Shown here piece after piece: positions 7,356-8,951 of a stretch of DNA of 8,951 bases. The DNA is from SZUA-265 sp966249405 (GTDB lineage: Bacteria; Myxococcota_A; Polyangia; Polyangiales; Polyangiaceae). Below the pieces are notes generated by a model that ran no database searches, was not told where the DNA came from, and saw only the letters and a program-made list of their open reading frames with translations. The translations under genes were made by a program, and so were the position numbers. Each line of letters opens with the position of its first letter. Positions within the stretch are counted from its first letter, which is position 1. The DNA lies in contig CBINDO010000333.1 in assembly GCA_966249405.1 (NCBI GenBank), forward strand, positions 1-8,951, given 5' to 3'.

Positions 7356-8162
7356 CGCGCAGCGCGCTTGGATGTTCGCCGAGGGCTGCTCGGTATGGCG
7401 ACGGTCGTTGCGCTTGGCGCTGCCGCGTGCAGCTCGACCGGGGTTGGCAACCCCGGGTTTCAAACCCAGGGCCTGGCGCTCACTCGAGACGACGAGGTCG
7501 AGCCCGGAGCCGAAGACTCGACTCAGCTCGAAGCCGATACCTTGAACCACGCTGTGCTCGTGTTCGGTGAGCTGCGTTTCGTGGCGTGTGACCCTGGCTC
7601 GAGGGACGTGGTGCTCGAAGGCCCGTTCACGGTGGACTTGCTCGCCAACCGCGTCGAACCCGAGATCCCCGAGGTCACTTGGCCAGAGGGTGGCATATGT
7701 GGCCTCGACGCCACCTTGGCGCCGGCGACACGCCCCCGACTACTCGAGGGACGCTCGATGTTGTTCAGCGGTGTACGGGAAGGGACTCTTTTCGTCCTCG
7801 TCGCCGACATGCCAGGGACCTTGCGCATGCGACCCCGCGCTGACGTCGTATGGGAGCCGAGTGAACATCAGTGGTTGTGGGCCATGCGGCCGCGTCGCTG
7901 GCTGCTACCCGAAGAGTTGGCGGGCGAAACCGCCGACACCGGGAGCGCCGTCGAAGCGGTGTCCGACGTAGTCGACACCGAAGGCGTCGATCGAGTGATA
8001 GCGATCAACGTCAACCGTCACCCCGTGCTCTACGAGTTGATCCGCACTCGCCTCGCCCATCGCAGCACGCTGCACGTCGACGTCAACGACAACGGTCGGG
8101 TCGACGCCAGGGAGCGCGACGACGGGCGCCTCATCGGCCAAGGTTTAGACGACATAGAGTGA
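7353..8162 (+). CDS. Lipoprotein with TGVGNPG segment and C-terminal EF-hand loop
   Basis: The 269-residue product has a short Arg-containing n-region, a hydrophobic stretch (LLGMATVVALGAAA) and Cys26 in an AAAC lipobox, so it is a likely lipoprotein. Right after the Cys comes SSTGVGNPGF, then an acidic stretch. Residues about 65-160 look like a beta-rich domain, with FTVDLL followed by a Gly-containing ICGLDATLAPA stretch; this resembles the DUF4382 pattern, but I hold that loosely. Residues 243-254, DVNDNGRVDARE, fit the EF-hand loop rule well: Asp, Asn and Asn at positions 1, 3 and 5, Gly at 6, a hydrophobic residue at 8 and Glu at 12. Calcium binding is therefore plausible. The gene is translationally coupled to the TIGR02147 regulator, so the two likely share an operon and perhaps a process. 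The function is unknown. Confidence 0.85.
   Translation: MRAARLDVRRGLLGMATVVALGAAACSSTGVGNPGFQTQGLALTRDDEVEPGAEDSTQLEADTLNHAVLVFGELRFVACDPGSRDVVLEGPFTVDLLANRVEPEIPEVTWPEGGICGLDATLAPATRPRLLEGRSMLFSGVREGTLFVLVADMPGTLRMRPRADVVWEPSEHQWLWAMRPRRWLLPEELAGETADTGSAVEAVSDVVDTEGVDRVIAINVNRHPVLYELIRTRLAHRSTLHVDVNDNGRVDARERDDGRLIGQGLDDIE
8079..8114 (+). other. EF-hand-type calcium-binding loop in the lipoprotein
   Basis: These 36 bases encode DVNDNGRVDARE, a canonical 12-residue EF-hand/dockerin-like loop, near the C-terminus of the lipoprotein. Only one loop is seen, as in dockerin-like or solitary EF-hand proteins. Calcium binding is inferred. Confidence 0.6.
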
Positions 8163-8388
8163 CACGAGCGCGGTGGTCCACTCCACCGCCCGCTACGGCG
8201 CCAAACACCAGCTCCTGCAACTCCAAGTCTCGCGCGGCCCCGCGCGAGCCACTGGTCCTGCACGTGCTCATCCACGGCGGGACGAAGCGCGCACGTTGCC
8301 ACGCAACGCGTACGCTCGTCCTTTGCCCACAAACGGCTCGTTCGTGCGAGCTGCTCTCTAAGACAACACGGAAAAGAAAGGCAAAGTC
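8163..8388. other. 226 bp intergenic region between two lipoprotein genes
   Basis: No credible gene is present. It holds a perfect 8 bp hairpin at 8229-8248 and two weaker ones: CGTTGC-CAC-GCAACG (8294-8308) and GCTCG/CGAGC around six bases (8336-8351). A purine-rich run with AAAGG (8377-8381) forms the ribosome-binding site of the next gene. A promoter for the next gene may lie here, but I see no convincing hexamers. Confidence 0.5.
8229..8248 (+). terminator. Perfect 8 bp GC hairpin, possible terminator or processing site
   Basis: CTCGCGCG (8229-8236) and CGCGCGAG (8241-8248) are exact reverse complements around a GCCC loop, 67 bp after the lipoprotein stop. The stem is strong, but no T-run follows. 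It may end or attenuate the regulator-lipoprotein transcript before the next gene. Confidence 0.4.
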
Positions 8389-8951
8389 ATGTTCAAAGTT
8401 CAGTTCAATCGTTCACTGGTTTCCTCGCTCGTCTTCCTCACGGCAATCGGAGGCTGCGCTGGCGCGCGAGACCAAGGCGGCTCCGACGGTGAGATAGTTG
8501 CGGAACTCGAAGGCGTACCCGAGCTGTCGGCCGTGCAGATGGGTTTGACGGAAGACTCGCAATCGGAGGGCACGGCCACCGAAGACGACATGATCGACCC
8601 GGACGCCGTCGCGGACGACCTCGAGATGCTCGAAGTCCCCGAGAACGCAGCCGAAGACATGGTCGCTGGTCAACGGGCGATCCGCCACTTGAACCAAGGC
8701 CTTCGCAACTTTCTCACGCCCGTCGTGCGCTTGGTTCGCAACACCGAGCCAACGGAACAGTTGGGGGCAATCAAGGTGTGGGGCCCCGTGGTCGAGGCCG
8801 GAGTGGAGTATCGATTGCTGGTGCGCCACGCCTCATCGGGACGTTACGCGTGGCGCTTGGACGCACGTCCCGAGGAGTCCAACGGTAGCTACCAGCGGGT
8901 CGCCGTGGGCCGCCTGGTGCGCGGCGCCGAGGCGCGCCGTGGAACGGGTGG
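8389..8951 (+). CDS. Acidic lipoprotein, 3' partial
   Basis: The frame runs open from ATG 8389 to the window end (187 codons visible) and has no stop in the window. AAAGG at 8377-8381 sits seven bases before the ATG and supports the start. The N-terminus has a signal peptide with hydrophobic core LVSSLVFLTAIGG and Cys23, a plausible though not ideal lipobox (IGGC). Residues about 24-85 are strongly acidic and low in complexity (many Asp/Glu), a likely flexible tether. From about residue 90 a folded domain appears: IRHLNQGLRNFLTPVVRLVR looks helical, followed by beta-like strands (IKVWGPVVEAGVEYRLLVRH, YAWRLDARP) and a VAVGRLVRGAEARRGTG stretch. I recall similar strand patterns in uncharacterised myxobacterial lipoproteins but cannot name the family. 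The gene is co-directional with the regulator-lipoprotein pair and may belong to the same functional group. Confidence 0.8.
   Translation, partial: MFKVQFNRSLVSSLVFLTAIGGCAGARDQGGSDGEIVAELEGVPELSAVQMGLTEDSQSEGTATEDDMIDPDAVADDLEMLEVPENAAEDMVAGQRAIRHLNQGLRNFLTPVVRLVRNTEPTEQLGAIKVWGPVVEAGVEYRLLVRHASSGRYAWRLDARPEESNGSYQRVAVGRLVRGAEARRGTG

Noticed and set aside
7871..8497. 208-codon plus-strand frame bridging the two lipoprotein genes
   Set aside because: Arg/Ser-rich with no domain; it overlaps both the EF-hand lipoprotein and the start of the acidic lipoprotein, which have signal peptides and ribosome-binding sites.

Overview
The window is GC-rich and gene-dense, with seven protein-coding genes (the two outermost run off the ends) and no rRNA, tRNA, CRISPR array or insertion sequence that I can see. 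The gene content suggests a member of the Myxococcota, probably the Polyangia side, or a relative. Pointers are a TIGR02147/DUF4423 regulator, a DUF3160 protein, several Cys-anchored lipoproteins, and a surface protein with a long Ser/Thr/Ala/Asp-rich linker. This taxonomic call is inference from gene families and composition.

Left part (1-3895, + strand). The 3' part of a beta-lactamase-fold serine hydrolase carries a C-terminal four-helix membrane region. It is followed by an exported DUF3160 protein of 746 residues. They are co-directional with a 136 bp gap and could be co-transcribed.

Middle (3896-6075). A short, divergent flavin-dependent (tryptophan-type) halogenase homologue lies on the minus strand, convergent with the DUF3160 gene. 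It keeps the FAD-binding Gly motif and the catalytic-type lysine, but the WxWxIP motif is altered and the usual EPLESTG segment reads EPLLANS. Divergent from it across 108 bp is a twin-arginine/lipoprotein-like protein with a Ser-rich tether and a small C-terminal domain carrying three His-x-His pairs.

Right part (6076-8951, + strand). A 402 bp non-coding stretch holds repeated GTATTC words and an imperfect hairpin just ahead of a TIGR02147 regulator gene. That gene is joined by a one-base stop/start overlap (TGATG) to a lipoprotein gene with a TGVGNPG segment after the lipid-anchor Cys and a textbook EF-hand loop near its C-terminus. After a 226 bp gap with a perfect 8 bp hairpin comes another lipoprotein, very acidic after its Cys, which is cut by the window end. 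The arrangement suggests a regulator controlling envelope lipoproteins. The most unusual items are the altered halogenase-like enzyme with its divergent HxH-domain partner, and the regulator-lipoprotein module with its upstream repeats.
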